Source: Actinobacteria bacterium UBA2184
Lineage (GTDB): Bacteria; Actinomycetota; Coriobacteriia; Anaerosomatales; Anaerosomataceae
Assembly (NCBI GenBank): GCA_002328745.1
Contig: DCVQ01000030.1
Location: forward strand, 15,043-66,292
Direction of reading: 5' to 3'
Length of the DNA stretch: 51,250 nt
Below, one piece after another: positions 14,913-23,955 of the stretch. Position numbers and translations under genes: made by a program. The notes below the pieces were generated by a model, which worked only from the letters and a program-made list of their open reading frames with translations, did no database searches and had not been told where the DNA came from. Positions within the stretch are counted from its first letter, which is position 1. Each line of letters begins with the position of its first letter.

Positions 14913-16802
14913 CTAGCGGATCGGCACCGGCGCCGCCGGCACGGCCTGCTCCATGAAGCGTTTCCAGATGGCCGCGGGGAGGCTGCCGCCGGTCACCCTG
15001 ATGCCATGGACGCTCAGCATCTCGACCTGGCCTTCCGCGTGCCCCACCCACACCGCGGTCACCAGCCTGCCCGAGTAGCCCACGAACCATGCGTCGCGGT
15101 ACTGCTGCGTGGTGCCGGTCTTGCCGGCGGCCCACGTGGAGATCCTGGCGCCGGCGCCCGTCCCGTTCTCGATGACATCGTGCAGCATGGTCGCTGCCTG
15201 TTGCGCCACCTCGGGCGTGAGCGCCCGCGTGCTCGTGCGGTCGGGCTCCCACACGAGCGCACCGTTCTCGTCGGTCACCCGTGTGACCGCGACGGGCGGT
15301 ACGCTCAGGCCACCGGTCGCGATCGTCCCGTAAGCCGAAGCCATCTCAAGCGGAGTGACACCGGTGGTCAGGCCACCCAACGCGATCGCGGGATGCGCCT
15401 CAAGTTCCGTGGTGATCCCCATCTGGTGCGCTGTGGTGATGACGTCCTCGACCCCGACTTTCATGATCAGCCTGGCGTACACCGCGTTGACCGACCAGTT
15501 GGTCGCGGCCGAGAGGGTAAGCTCGCCCGCCGTGACCGAGTTCTCGTAGTTCTGCACCTTCCAGATGCCGTCCGAGACCTGGACCTCGTACGGCGCGGCC
15601 GAGAAGCGATCGGTCGGCAGCACGCCCTCCTGCAGGGCCGTCACCAATACGAACGTCTTGAATGCCGAGCCCGGCTGCCGATGGCCCTGCGCCGCGAGGT
15701 TGTACTGATCGGCGGCGAAATCCCGGCCTCCGACCATCGCCACGATCTCGCCGGTCTGGTGGTCGATGCAGACGACCGCGGCATCAGGATCGCCCTCAAG
15801 GTTCAGGGTGCCGAATGCCGCTGCTTCGGCCATCGCCTGCAGCGAGGGATTGAGCGTCGTGTACACACGCAGCCCGCCTCCGAACACCTGATCCGCGCCC
15901 AGTTCGTCGATCAGCTCCTGTTTCACGAACTCGGTGAAGTACGGGGCGATCGGGCTGGCCTCGCATTCGGTGACGATCGTAAGCGGGGACGCGACCGCCT
16001 CGACACGACTGGCCGCAGACACGTAGCCGAGGTCGGCCATCTTGCCGAGGACGACATCTCGCCGCTGCTGCGCGAGCTCGATATCCTTGCAGGGCGAATA
16101 TCGGCTGGGCGCCCGGATGAGACCGGCGAGCGTGGCGCATTCGGCGAGGGACAGGTCCCCCACCGGCTTGGCGAAGTACCGCTGCGCTGCCGCCTCGACG
16201 CCGTACGCGCCTTCACCGAAGTAGACGAGGTTGAGATAGGTCTCGAGCACCGCGTCCTTGCCGGTGCGGGTCTCCAGCTCCAGTGATAGCAGCGCCTCCC
16301 GGACTTTGCGCTCGAGCGATCGCTCACCGTCCGTGAACAGCAGCTTGACCACCTGCTGCGTGATGGTCGAGCCCCCCTGCTCGACCGAACCGGCCTCCGC
16401 GTTCACTCGAAGGGCGCGGCTTATGGCAGCGAGGTCGACGCCGGTGTGCTCGTAGAATCGCTCGTCCTCGATCGCCACCACCGCGTTGCGCAGATCCTCG
16501 GGAATCACGTCGAGCGGCACGTACGTGCGGTCCTGCTCCCCGTGCCAGACAGCGATCACGCTGCCGTCTGCAGCGTACACCACCGAGGTGAGCGGGATCT
16601 CGAGCGCGTCGAAGCCTTCAGAGATATCCGGCAGAGTCAGCGACACCTGGTAGAGATAGACGCCGGAACCCAGCAGCAGCACGAGCACCCCGGTGAGGAC
16701 CCACGCGGTGATCGCAAGTGCCGAGGTGATCCTGCGCACCCGCGACCGGGCGCTGGGTATAGGCGCCTGATGCTCGTACGAACGGTCGGGTAGACTGTGC
16801 AT
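14913..16802 (-). CDS. Bifunctional penicillin-binding protein 1A (glycosyltransferase/transpeptidase)
   Basis: 629 residues of a class A PBP that polymerises and crosslinks peptidoglycan outside the membrane. A short cytoplasmic tail and one membrane helix (about residues 28-52) come first. The GT51 domain has catalytic E112 in 'VVAIEDERFYEHTG' and the 'QGGSTITQQ' motif. The transpeptidase domain has S379-x-x-K ('GSAFK'), S437-V-N and K561-T-G-T. The protein ends soon after the transpeptidase domain, without PASTA repeats. The ATG at 16802 has only a weak upstream GAGG. A terminator is shared with the convergent selenoprotein gene. Confidence 0.95.
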   Translation of the reverse strand: MHSLPDRSYEHQAPIPSARSRVRRITSALAITAWVLTGVLVLLLGSGVYLYQVSLTLPDISEGFDALEIPLTSVVYAADGSVIAVWHGEQDRTYVPLDVIPEDLRNAVVAIEDERFYEHTGVDLAAISRALRVNAEAGSVEQGGSTITQQVVKLLFTDGERSLERKVREALLSLELETRTGKDAVLETYLNLVYFGEGAYGVEAAAQRYFAKPVGDLSLAECATLAGLIRAPSRYSPCKDIELAQQRRDVVLGKMADLGYVSAASRVEAVASPLTIVTECEASPIAPYFTEFVKQELIDELGADQVFGGGLRVYTTLNPSLQAMAEAAAFGTLNLEGDPDAAVVCIDHQTGEIVAMVGGRDFAADQYNLAAQGHRQPGSAFKTFVLVTALQEGVLPTDRFSAAPYEVQVSDGIWKVQNYENSVTAGELTLSAATNWSVNAVYARLIMKVGVEDVITTAHQMGITTELEAHPAIALGGLTTGVTPLEMASAYGTIATGGLSVPPVAVTRVTDENGALVWEPDRTSTRALTPEVAQQAATMLHDVIENGTGAGARISTWAAGKTGTTQQYRDAWFVGYSGRLVTAVWVGHAEGQVEMLSVHGIRVTGGSLPAAIWKRFMEQAVPAAPVPIR

Positions 16803-16837
16803 CAGGACCCATCGCCTCAGGGGAGAATGCCGCCGTT

Positions 16838-17500
16838 ATGGTAGCACGCGCTATGCCACCATCGGACCCGCTGGAGCGCATCCTCGATGCGCTCCGTGCG
16901 GCCGTCGGCACGCTGTTCTCGGCATGGCGAAGGATGCTCGGAATCACCTTTGGCACCATGGCTTCGTCGGACGGGAAGCTCGCGGCGTGGATGGCGCGTT
17001 GGCGCTCCCAGTGGGGGGCGGTCCGCACGTACATCGCGAGCCCGACCGCTGCGTGGTGTGGCGACGCGGCCGCTGCGGAGCTCGCCGCCGCCTTCGGCCT
17101 TCGGGCGCTCGTCTTCGGGACCCTCACCGGCGTGGTCATCGCGATCGCTGGCGGGTCGGCTCCCGTTGCTGCGTTCGCGACGTTGGCGATCGAGCTGGCG
17201 TGGGCAGCCGCCAGACTCATCATCGTCATGCTTCTCACTCCGCCGGGCCTTCTCTCCCGACATCGGATCCTCGTCGCGTGCGCGGCAGGACTCGCCCCGT
17301 ACGTCTTCGGCGTGCTTGCGCCGCTTCGCCTGCTGTCGTTCCTCGCTTCGGCGCTTCTGACGTATCGCGGTCTTGCTGCAGCCGGCCTCGGCGTTCGGGA
17401 CACCCGCCTCGCGGTCGGCTGGGCGTTCGGCGGACAGATCGCGGTCATGGCCTTCGCGTGGATCGCGCGCGGCGCCCTGACGGCGCTGGTGCTGGCGTGA
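16838..17500 (+). CDS. Integral membrane protein of unknown function
   Basis: 220 residues with four to five membrane helices after an amphipathic N-terminal 80 residues ('LRALVFGTLTGVVIAIAG', 'APVAAFATLAIELAWAAARLIIVMLL', 'ILVACAAGLAPYVFGVLAPL', 'IAVMAFAWIARGALTALVLA'). The layout resembles Yip1-type membrane proteins, but I see no decisive motif. ATG 16838 and ATG 16853 are both possible starts. Its stop overlaps the GTG start of the VanZ-like gene by four bases, so translation is coupled. Confidence 0.7.
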   Translation: MVARAMPPSDPLERILDALRAAVGTLFSAWRRMLGITFGTMASSDGKLAAWMARWRSQWGAVRTYIASPTAAWCGDAAAAELAAAFGLRALVFGTLTGVVIAIAGGSAPVAAFATLAIELAWAAARLIIVMLLTPPGLLSRHRILVACAAGLAPYVFGVLAPLRLLSFLASALLTYRGLAAAGLGVRDTRLAVGWAFGGQIAVMAFAWIARGALTALVLA

Positions 17501-17904
17501 GTCCCGGCGGCGGCCGACCGCATCCCCGGTCTTCGGACGGCGGGCGGCGGGGGGCGCTCACGATCGCGGCGCTCGCCTGGATGGCGCTCATCTTCGGACT
17601 GTCGTCGCTTCCCGGTAGCACGGTCCCGGTCTCGGGCCACCTCGGCTCGGTCGGGCACTTCATCCTGTATGCGGTGCTCGGCATCCTGCTCGACCTGCGG
17701 TTCCGCGAGACGATGTCGCCGCGTGGCGCGGTGATCGCCGCGGTGGCCGTCGCCTCGCTCTACGGCTTCTCCGACGAGCTGCATCAGACGCTCGTCCCCG
17801 GCCGCTTCCCGGACCCGGCGGACTGGGTCGTGGACACCCTGGGGGCCGCGGCGGGAGCCGTCGCCTCCGGGCGCGACGCGTTACGTGGGACGCCGCGGAC
17901 CTGA
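17497..17904 (+). CDS. VanZ-like family membrane protein
   Basis: 135 residues. The hallmark 'SDELHQTLVPGRFPDPADWVVDTLG' (about residues 85-110) is the VanZ family signature. Three to four membrane helices surround it. VanZ itself lowers teicoplanin sensitivity, but most family members are uncharacterised. The GTG start at 17497 lies within the stop of the preceding membrane protein gene (GTGA). Confidence 0.85.
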   Translation: MSPGGGRPHPRSSDGGRRGALTIAALAWMALIFGLSSLPGSTVPVSGHLGSVGHFILYAVLGILLDLRFRETMSPRGAVIAAVAVASLYGFSDELHQTLVPGRFPDPADWVVDTLGAAAGAVASGRDALRGTPRT

Positions 17905-18030
17905 GGAAGCGCGCCCCGCGGAGCCCGGTCCCCGAACAGCAGCGCCCCGGCGGGTCCGCGAGATTCGGCGCGACTCGCCGCGGGTACGCATCTCTCAGGG
18001 CGGATCCCCACCACCGGGAGGAGATGCGGC

Positions 18031-18318
18031 ATGGCACTCTACATCATGCTCACGCGACTGACCGACCAGGGCGCACGCACGGTGAAGCAGCATCCGGAGC
18101 ACATACTCGAGGTCAACGGCGAGCTGGAGAACATGGGGCTCAAAGTCCTCCACCAGTACGCGGTGCTGGGCCGCTACGACTTCGTCAACGTCGTCGAGGC
18201 CGCCGATGACGCGGCCGTCGCGAGGGCGTCGCTCGAGCTGGGGGCCCGCGGATCGATCCGGATCGAGACCCTCGCCGCCATGCCTGCCGAGGACCTCATC
18301 GGCGCAGTCAAGAAGTAG
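18031..18318 (+). CDS. GYD domain protein
   Basis: 95 residues of the GYD family, small alpha/beta proteins related to dimeric ferredoxin-like folds. The naming motif is at 'GRYDFVNVVEAADD' (here G-R-Y-D). The N-terminal 'MALYIMLTRLTDQGARTVKQHPE' and the C-terminal 'GSIRIETLAAMPAEDL' also fit. Function is unknown. GGGAGGAG seven to eight bases upstream sets the ATG at 18031. Confidence 0.85.
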   Translation: MALYIMLTRLTDQGARTVKQHPEHILEVNGELENMGLKVLHQYAVLGRYDFVNVVEAADDAAVARASLELGARGSIRIETLAAMPAEDLIGAVKK

Positions 18319-18373
18319 CGCGCCAGCCCCGTCCGCCGGCTTCGCGGGGGTGCCTGGAGAGTGGCACGCCGCA

Positions 18374-18382
18374 TGCTACAAT
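18374..18382 (+). promoter_or_regulatory. Extended -10 promoter of the radical SAM gene
   Basis: TGCTACAAT contains a TGn extension and a good TACAAT hexamer, 62 nt before the ATG at 18445. No clear -35 is seen, which is acceptable for extended -10 promoters. Confidence 0.5.
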
Positions 18383-18444
18383 TTATCGTCGTTCGCCCGA
18401 CGCCCTGCGGCGTCTTCCCCCCGGCACACGTGGAGGCTCACCGT

Positions 18445-19893
18445 ATGATCCGTCGCATCGCCCTCGTCACGCCGCCCTATCACTCGGGCGTGGTCGAGAC
18501 CGCGGGGACCTGGCCCAACGTCGCATTCGTCTACCTCGCCGGCGCGCTGCGCGAGGCGGGCTTCGAGCCCGTGATCTACGACGCGATGACGATGGATCAC
18601 GACCTCGAGCGCATCGCCGCCGAACTCGAGCGGATGGCGCCGGACGTGGTGCTCACGAGTGCCTATACGCCCTCGTACCCCAAGGCCGTCGAGCTTCTCC
18701 GCCTCGCCAAAGACCGCCTGCCTGGAGTCATCACCGGCATCGGCGGCGTCCACGCGCACTTCATGTACGAGGAGATATTCGAGCGCGACGGCGACGCGGT
18801 CGACTACGTCCTGCGCGGCGAGGGCGAGGTGACGCTGCCGGAGCTCATGCGCTGCCTCGACGAGGGGCGCGACCCCGCCGACGTGGCGGGGGTGGTCTTC
18901 GTTCGCGACGGCTCCGTCGTGGCCACGCCGACCCGCCCCTTCCTCACCGAACTCGACGGTCTTCCGACCGCCTGGGACCTCGTGGATTGGAGCCTGTACC
19001 GCTTCTACCCGCTGCCGGAGGCGAACCTCGCGGTGATCTCCACGTCGCGCGGGTGCGACCAGGCGTGCACGTTCTGCAGCCAGCAGGCCTTCTGGTGCCG
19101 CACGTGGCGTGCGCGGTCGCCCGAGAGCGTCGTCGACGAGATGCAGATGCTCAAGGAGACGTACGGCGTCGGTGTGGTCATGTTCTCCGACGAGACGCCG
19201 ACGCTCGACGCCGGACGGTGGCGCCGCATCCTCGACCTGCTCGTCGAACGGAAGCTCGATCTGCACATCCTGATGGAGACCCGCGTGGACGACATCCTGC
19301 GGGACGAGGCGATCATGCCCCTGTACCGCCGCGCGGGCATCCGCCACGTCTACGTCGGGGTCGAGCGCACCGACCAGACGTCGCTCGACGCGTTCAAGAA
19401 GAACACCACCGTGGAGCAGGGACGCCGGGCGATCGAGCTGCTCAAGGAGCAGGACATCATCACCGAGACGAGCATGGTCCTCGGCCTCCCCGGAGACACC
19501 CGCGAGATCATCGAGACCACCTTCAAGCTCACGCAGCACTACGACCCCGACCTGGCGTTCTTCCTGACGATCGCGCCGTGGCCGTACTCGGACATCTACC
19601 CGGCGATGGAGCCGTACATCGAGACGTTCGACTACGAGGACTACAACCTCGTGATGCCCGTGGTGAAGCCTGATGCGATGACCCGCGAAGAGCTCCAGAA
19701 GATCATCATCGACTGCTACCGGCGGTTCTACATGGGAAAGCTCGCGCGCATCGCGACGATGTCGAAGGAGAAGCGCGACTACTTCATCGTGACGATGAAG
19801 CTGCTCATGGAGAACTCGTACCTCAAGCAGTACATGGGCGGCCTTGGGGCGATGCCCGCCGAGGTCAACTCGATGCTCAAGAAGTGGCTCTAG
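18445..19893 (+). CDS. B12-binding radical SAM enzyme (BchE/HpnP-like class B)
   Basis: 482 residues. An N-terminal cobalamin-binding-type Rossmann domain (about 1-140, 'RIALVTPPYHSG' and 'VITGIGGVHAHFMYEEIF') is followed by a radical SAM TIM barrel with C204-x3-C208-x2-C211 ('CDQACTFCS'). Next come the 'SDETPTLDAGRW' and 'GVERTDQTSLDAFKKNTT' regions usual for this class. The DxHxxG cobalamin ligand motif is not evident, as in several BchE-like members. The C-terminal 80 residues are helical. The reaction cannot be told from sequence; methyl transfer or oxidative cyclisation chemistry is usual. GGAGG at 18431-18435 fixes the ATG. It follows the GYD gene with a 126-nt gap and its own promoter. 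Confidence 0.88.
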   Translation: MIRRIALVTPPYHSGVVETAGTWPNVAFVYLAGALREAGFEPVIYDAMTMDHDLERIAAELERMAPDVVLTSAYTPSYPKAVELLRLAKDRLPGVITGIGGVHAHFMYEEIFERDGDAVDYVLRGEGEVTLPELMRCLDEGRDPADVAGVVFVRDGSVVATPTRPFLTELDGLPTAWDLVDWSLYRFYPLPEANLAVISTSRGCDQACTFCSQQAFWCRTWRARSPESVVDEMQMLKETYGVGVVMFSDETPTLDAGRWRRILDLLVERKLDLHILMETRVDDILRDEAIMPLYRRAGIRHVYVGVERTDQTSLDAFKKNTTVEQGRRAIELLKEQDIITETSMVLGLPGDTREIIETTFKLTQHYDPDLAFFLTIAPWPYSDIYPAMEPYIETFDYEDYNLVMPVVKPDAMTREELQKIIIDCYRRFYMGKLARIATMSKEKRDYFIVTMKLLMENSYLKQYMGGLGAMPAEVNSMLKKWL

Positions 19894-19900
19894 CCGCGCG

Positions 19901-21004
19901 TCAGTAGATGCCGCTGCTTGCGGCCTGCTCGGGCGTCACCCCGAGGTGGCGCACCTTGATCTTGAAGTCGTGCGCGTTGGCGGCCATCGCCGTCGCGTCG
20001 TCGAGCGTTATCTGACCGCCTGAGTACAGGCGCAGCAGACTCTGATCGAACGTCTGCATGCCGTAGTACTCGCCCTCTTCCATGGCATCGCGGATCAGGT
20101 ACGTCTTCTCGTGGTCCGTGATGTACTCGCGGATCGTGCCGGTCATGACCATGACCTCGACCGCTGGCACCAGGCCCCCGTTGATCGACGGGATGAGCCG
20201 CATCGAGATGATGCCCTTGAGCGTCGACGCAAGCATGAGGCGGATCTGCTTCTGCTGGTACGGCGGGAAGAAGTCGATGATGCGGTTGATCGTCTCGGTG
20301 GCATCGATGGTGTGCAGCGTCGAGAAGACCAGGTTGCCGATCTCCGCCGCGGTCAGCGCCGCCGACACCGTCTCGTGGTCGCGCATCTCTCCGATGAGGA
20401 TGACATCGGGGTCCTGACGCACGACATGGCGCAGCGCGTCGGCGTAGCTGTCGGTGTCGATGCCGATCTCGCGCTGGTTGACGATGCACTTCACGTCCTG
20501 GTGCAGCACCTCGATCGGGTCCTCGATCGTGACGATGTGCCCCTCGCGGGTGTGGTTGATGTGGTCGATCATCGCCGCGAGCGTGGTGGTCTTGCCCGAG
20601 CCGGCAGTGCCCGTGACGAGCACGAGCCCGCGCGGTTCGTCGGCAAGGCGGCGCACCACCGAGGGCAGGCCGAGCTCCTCGATGCCGGCACGATCGGTCG
20701 CCACGCGGCGCAGAGTGATCCCCACACTGCCGCGCTGACGGAAGACGTTGACCCGGAAGCGCCCGACACCGCCGAGCGAGTATGCGAAGTCCACTTCGCG
20801 GTGGTTCGCGAAGGACAGCCTCTGGCGCTCGTCCATCATCCCGGTGGCGAGCTTGTCGGTCGCCTCGGGGGTCAGGCTCGGCAGGTCCGTCAGGACCACG
20901 AGCTTGCCGTTGAGCCGGACGGCGGGCGGACTCCCCACCTTGAGGTGCAGGTCGGAGCTGCCCTTCTCCGACATGAGTTTGAGCAGACCGTCGATCTCAG
21001 CCAT
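19901..21004 (-). CDS. pilT: Twitching motility ATPase PilT
   Basis: 367 residues. PilT powers retraction of type IV pili from the cytoplasmic face of the assembly complex. An N-terminal PAS-like domain ('LLKLMSEKGSSDLHLKVGSPPAVRLNG') is followed by the RecA-like core with Walker A 'GTAGSGKTTTLAAMID', the Asp box 'GHIVTIEDPIEVLH', Walker B 'DPDVILIGEMRDHETV' and the His box 'NLVFSTLHTIDATETINRII'. The PilT-type AIRNLIRE motif is replaced by 'LRHVVRQDPD' upstream and 'LRLYSGGQITLDDA' near the end. No other pil genes are in the window, but the gene lies just beyond the che block on the same strand. Confidence 0.94.
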   Translation of the reverse strand: MAEIDGLLKLMSEKGSSDLHLKVGSPPAVRLNGKLVVLTDLPSLTPEATDKLATGMMDERQRLSFANHREVDFAYSLGGVGRFRVNVFRQRGSVGITLRRVATDRAGIEELGLPSVVRRLADEPRGLVLVTGTAGSGKTTTLAAMIDHINHTREGHIVTIEDPIEVLHQDVKCIVNQREIGIDTDSYADALRHVVRQDPDVILIGEMRDHETVSAALTAAEIGNLVFSTLHTIDATETINRIIDFFPPYQQKQIRLMLASTLKGIISMRLIPSINGGLVPAVEVMVMTGTIREYITDHEKTYLIRDAMEEGEYYGMQTFDQSLLRLYSGGQITLDDATAMAANAHDFKIKVRHLGVTPEQAASSGIY

Positions 21005-21114
21005 CGGTCGTCACTTTCACTCGAATCGCGACCCGCCCCGTGAGCGGCCGCGCAGCGTCGGACCAAGTCTACCCCAGCCGTCCATCCCCGTCAGCGCGCA
21101 CCCGCGCGGGGTCT

Positions 21115-22005
21115 CTACCGGTGTCCGAGCACGGCACACACGCCGTCCAGGATGCACACAGCGTCGGCCTGGGCCGCATGCTCGTCATCTCCGTCGGCCC
21201 GCGACACCACGACCACCGCCTCTTCCGCGCGGTCGGCCGAACCGAAAGCGACCGCGAAGCGGCCGTCAGCGCCCACGCGATCGCCAAGCACGACGACCGG
21301 GATCCCGGGGGCCGCAGTGGCGGGGTCGCACGTCAGGTGCAGCACCAGGCCCTCGCCCGCGTCAGCCACGTCCTCGCACACCGTCACGTGAGAGGTGGGC
21401 TCCGTCGCATGCGCGAGGTTGGCGATACGCTCGGCGACCGTACGTCCGCACACGCCGTCACTCAGGAGATAGAGGCGCACGTGCCGGAGGACCTCGGCGG
21501 CCCGCGCGGGTGCGACCGCCAGCGCAACGGGTGACGATGGGTCCTTCCCCTGCCACACGTGCTGCAGACGATCGATCGCGCGCACGGTCTCCACACCCGC
21601 GATGCCGTCGGCGGGAAGCCCGACGTTAGCCTGGAACTCGCGCACCGCGCGCTCAGTGAACGCGCCAAAGATGCCGTCGGGGGTGCCGCACGCGAATCCC
21701 AGCACGTTGAGCGCGCCCTGGAGCACCCGGACGTCGGCGCCGTGCAGGTAGGGGAACTTCAGGTACAGCAGGCGATCGCCCAGCCGGAACGTGGCGTCCA
21801 CGAGCGCGGACCATGTCTCGTCCCCGACCGTACCGTCCTCGGGAATGCCCAGGTCGCGCTGAAAGCGCCGTACCGCGGCGAGCGTCGCGCCGAGGAACAC
21901 ACCATCGACGCCCGTCGGCCCCAGGTCGAACCCGAGAGCCAACAGGCGCTTCTGCACGTCCTCCACGGCCGGGCCCCGATCGCCCTGCCTGATCGCTCCG
22001 ATCAC
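21115..22005 (-). CDS. Protein with two peptidoglycan-binding domains and an unassigned C-terminal domain
   Basis: 296 residues. Two PG_binding_1 repeats are clear: residues about 5-70 ('VEDVQKRLLALGFDLGPTGVDGVFLGATLAAVRRFQRDLGI') and 85-145 ('VRVLQGALNVLGF...GIFGAFTERAVREFQANVGLPADGIAG'). The remaining 140 residues have alternating strands and helices ('VVVLGDRVGADGRFAVAFG', 'EEAVVVVSRADGDDEH'). They do not show amidase zinc ligands, so this is not clearly a hydrolase like CwlM-type proteins. No signal peptide is visible, which is odd for a wall-binding protein. It precedes pilT by 110 nt and may be in the same transcript. Confidence 0.75.
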   Translation of the reverse strand: MIGAIRQGDRGPAVEDVQKRLLALGFDLGPTGVDGVFLGATLAAVRRFQRDLGIPEDGTVGDETWSALVDATFRLGDRLLYLKFPYLHGADVRVLQGALNVLGFACGTPDGIFGAFTERAVREFQANVGLPADGIAGVETVRAIDRLQHVWQGKDPSSPVALAVAPARAAEVLRHVRLYLLSDGVCGRTVAERIANLAHATEPTSHVTVCEDVADAGEGLVLHLTCDPATAAPGIPVVVLGDRVGADGRFAVAFGSADRAEEAVVVVSRADGDDEHAAQADAVCILDGVCAVLGHR

Positions 22006-22038
22006 CTGCGACTCCGATCCGTCGCAGCGGTCCCGAAC

Positions 22039-22377
22039 CTATCCCCCGTAGCGTTCCCGGAACCGCGCGATGTTGGTCTCCACATGGTCTCGATGCGACT
22101 GCACGCGTCGCATGTATCCCTCGATCTCGTACGTGAGCACCGCCCCCGGAACGAGGCGGTAGGTGGCCGGTTCGCCGCGAGACTCGAGCACGAAGCTCTC
22201 GGTCATCACCCGTACCACCTTCGAGACCTCGCCGGAGGGGTGGCCCGTCTTCACCACCACGTCCGACTCGGACAGCCACTCCCCGGGGTGGTGCTGGAAC
22301 AGGGACAGGACGTCGCGTATGACGCCTTCGGTGAGACGGTCTTCCGGCAGGCGGGCCAACGCTCGGGCAAGACTCAC
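22039..22377 (-). CDS. Small winged-helix-like DNA-binding protein, hypothetical
   Basis: 112 residues. The middle part ('VIRDVLSLFQHHPGEWLSESDVVVKTGHPSGEVSKVVRVMTESFVLESRGEPATYRLVP') reads like a winged helix with a recognition helix and a wing. The end is a charged helix ('MRRVQSHRDHVETNIARFRERYG'). The start GTG 22377 is seven bases after GGGAGG. I cannot assign a family or target. It lies between the peptidoglycan-binding gene and the diguanylate cyclase gene on the same strand. Confidence 0.6.
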   Translation of the reverse strand: MSLARALARLPEDRLTEGVIRDVLSLFQHHPGEWLSESDVVVKTGHPSGEVSKVVRVMTESFVLESRGEPATYRLVPGAVLTYEIEGYMRRVQSHRDHVETNIARFRERYGG

Positions 22378-22431
22378 CGCACCACCTCCCGTCCCGGGAG
22401 AGCCTACGCTACGGTCATGATAGCGCACCCG

Positions 22432-23925
22432 TCACCGCGCCACGGATACCCTGTTCTTACCGCCACGCTTCGCCTCGTACATGGCGTTGTCGGCAGCCTC
22501 CACGAGCCGGGCGGGCCCTGGCGCGTGGACAGGGTACGTGGCGACGCCGACCGATACCGTCTGGGTCACGGGCGGCTCGCCGTCCACCGTCACATGCAGG
22601 TAGTTGGCGATCTCCTTGCGCAACCGTTCCGCCATGGTCATCGCACCCGCAAGGTCGGTCTCGGGCAGCACCACGACGAACTCCTCGCCGCCGTAGCGTG
22701 CGGCCACGTCGACCTCGCGCAGGTTCTGGCGGATGATGCCGCTCACAACCCGCAGCACGTTGTCGCCCCTCGGATGGCCGAAGCGGTCGTTGAACAGCTT
22801 GAAGTCATCGATGTCCAGCATCACGAGGGACAGATGGTGGCCGAAGCGCGACGCGCGCTCGAACTCCTCGTCGAGGCGCTGGTGGAAATAGCCGTGGTTG
22901 TACAGCTCGGTCAGCCGGTCGGTGACCGACAGGCGCTCCAGCTCCTCGTGAAGCAGCGCGTTCTGCAGTGCGAGCGATGACTGGTTGGCGACCACCTGCA
23001 GGCGCTCGCGCTCCGCCAGCGTCAGCTCGCGAAACGTCGCCGACGCGATCGCGAGGACGCCGATGACGCTCTCGCCCGACCGCAGCGGCAGCGCGGCTTG
23101 CGAGCGGATCTCGGCGGGGTTGGTGCTCCAGTGCGCGAGTTCCGAGCCGACGGGGACGTCGCTCTGCTGCACGAACCCGTCGCGGAACGCAGCGCCCAGA
23201 ATGGTCTCGGAAACCGGGACCACCGGGACGAACGTCTCCTCGGTGCGGCCCTGGCTCGCATAGAGCCTGAGCGTCCAATCCTCCTGCTGGAAGAGGTAGA
23301 TGGCCGATATCTCGGCGCCGAGGATGCCGTTGGCGCCGTCGACGATCAGGCTCGTCACGTCCTCGACGGAACTGAAGGTCGTGAGCGCTTTGAAGAACTC
23401 GTGCGTGAAGAAGATCTCCGCAAGCCGACCCTCGAGTTCTTCGTTCGCCTTTTCCAGCGCCTCCTTGCTGGACTGCAGCCTGCGCTCGTGGCTCCGGATC
23501 TTATCGTAGGCGACCTGCAGCTCGACGAAGATCTTCTCCTGCTCCTCGCTGCGCTTCTTGGCGATGAGCAGGTCCCACACGAGTTCGGCGCCGCTGCCCG
23601 TCACGATCACCACGTCGCGCCGGCGCTGCGCCTCGAGCGTCGCGAGCGTGACCGGCGATGCGGAGAGGTCCAGCACGAGGTCGAGCCCGGGTATCTGCCC
23701 GAGCTCGGAGAGCTCGGTCGTCGCGTACAGGCCGAGATCGTCGGCGAGCCGCATCGCGGGCGCGGAGTGGCTCGCGTCGCAGACGGCCGCGATCTCGACG
23801 CCCTCGACATCGGCAAGCAAGCGCAGGACCGAGGTGGCCCGGAGGCCGCCGCCCACGATCGCGACGTGCATGTGCCCGCCATGCCCCGCTTCCGTCTGCC
23901 CGATGCGATCAGGTGCCCGGTCCAT
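22432..23925 (-). CDS. Rossmann-GAF-GGDEF protein, probable diguanylate cyclase
   Basis: 497 residues. An N-terminal dinucleotide-binding Rossmann domain (about 19-125, with 'HVAIVGGGLRATSVLRLL' and 'VEIAAVCDASH') is followed by a coiled coil (about 128-185). A GAF domain (190-330) and a GGDEF domain come last, whose active site reads GGEEF ('AARYGGEEFVVVLPE') with preceding 'LVMLDIDDFKLFNDRFGH'. The signature is intact, so synthesis of cyclic di-GMP is expected. The Rossmann part may make the output responsive to NAD(H) or another nucleotide, which is an inference. ATG 23925 follows GGGAGGGGAAG. MHVAIVG at 23871 is an alternative start. It lies directly after cheD and before pilT, so it may link c-di-GMP to pili. 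Confidence 0.88.
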   Translation of the reverse strand: MDRAPDRIGQTEAGHGGHMHVAIVGGGLRATSVLRLLADVEGVEIAAVCDASHSAPAMRLADDLGLYATTELSELGQIPGLDLVLDLSASPVTLATLEAQRRRDVVIVTGSGAELVWDLLIAKKRSEEQEKIFVELQVAYDKIRSHERRLQSSKEALEKANEELEGRLAEIFFTHEFFKALTTFSSVEDVTSLIVDGANGILGAEISAIYLFQQEDWTLRLYASQGRTEETFVPVVPVSETILGAAFRDGFVQQSDVPVGSELAHWSTNPAEIRSQAALPLRSGESVIGVLAIASATFRELTLAERERLQVVANQSSLALQNALLHEELERLSVTDRLTELYNHGYFHQRLDEEFERASRFGHHLSLVMLDIDDFKLFNDRFGHPRGDNVLRVVSGIIRQNLREVDVAARYGGEEFVVVLPETDLAGAMTMAERLRKEIANYLHVTVDGEPPVTQTVSVGVATYPVHAPGPARLVEAADNAMYEAKRGGKNRVSVAR

Positions 23926-23955
23926 CCGCTTCCCCTCCCTCCGGCGCCGGCGGCG

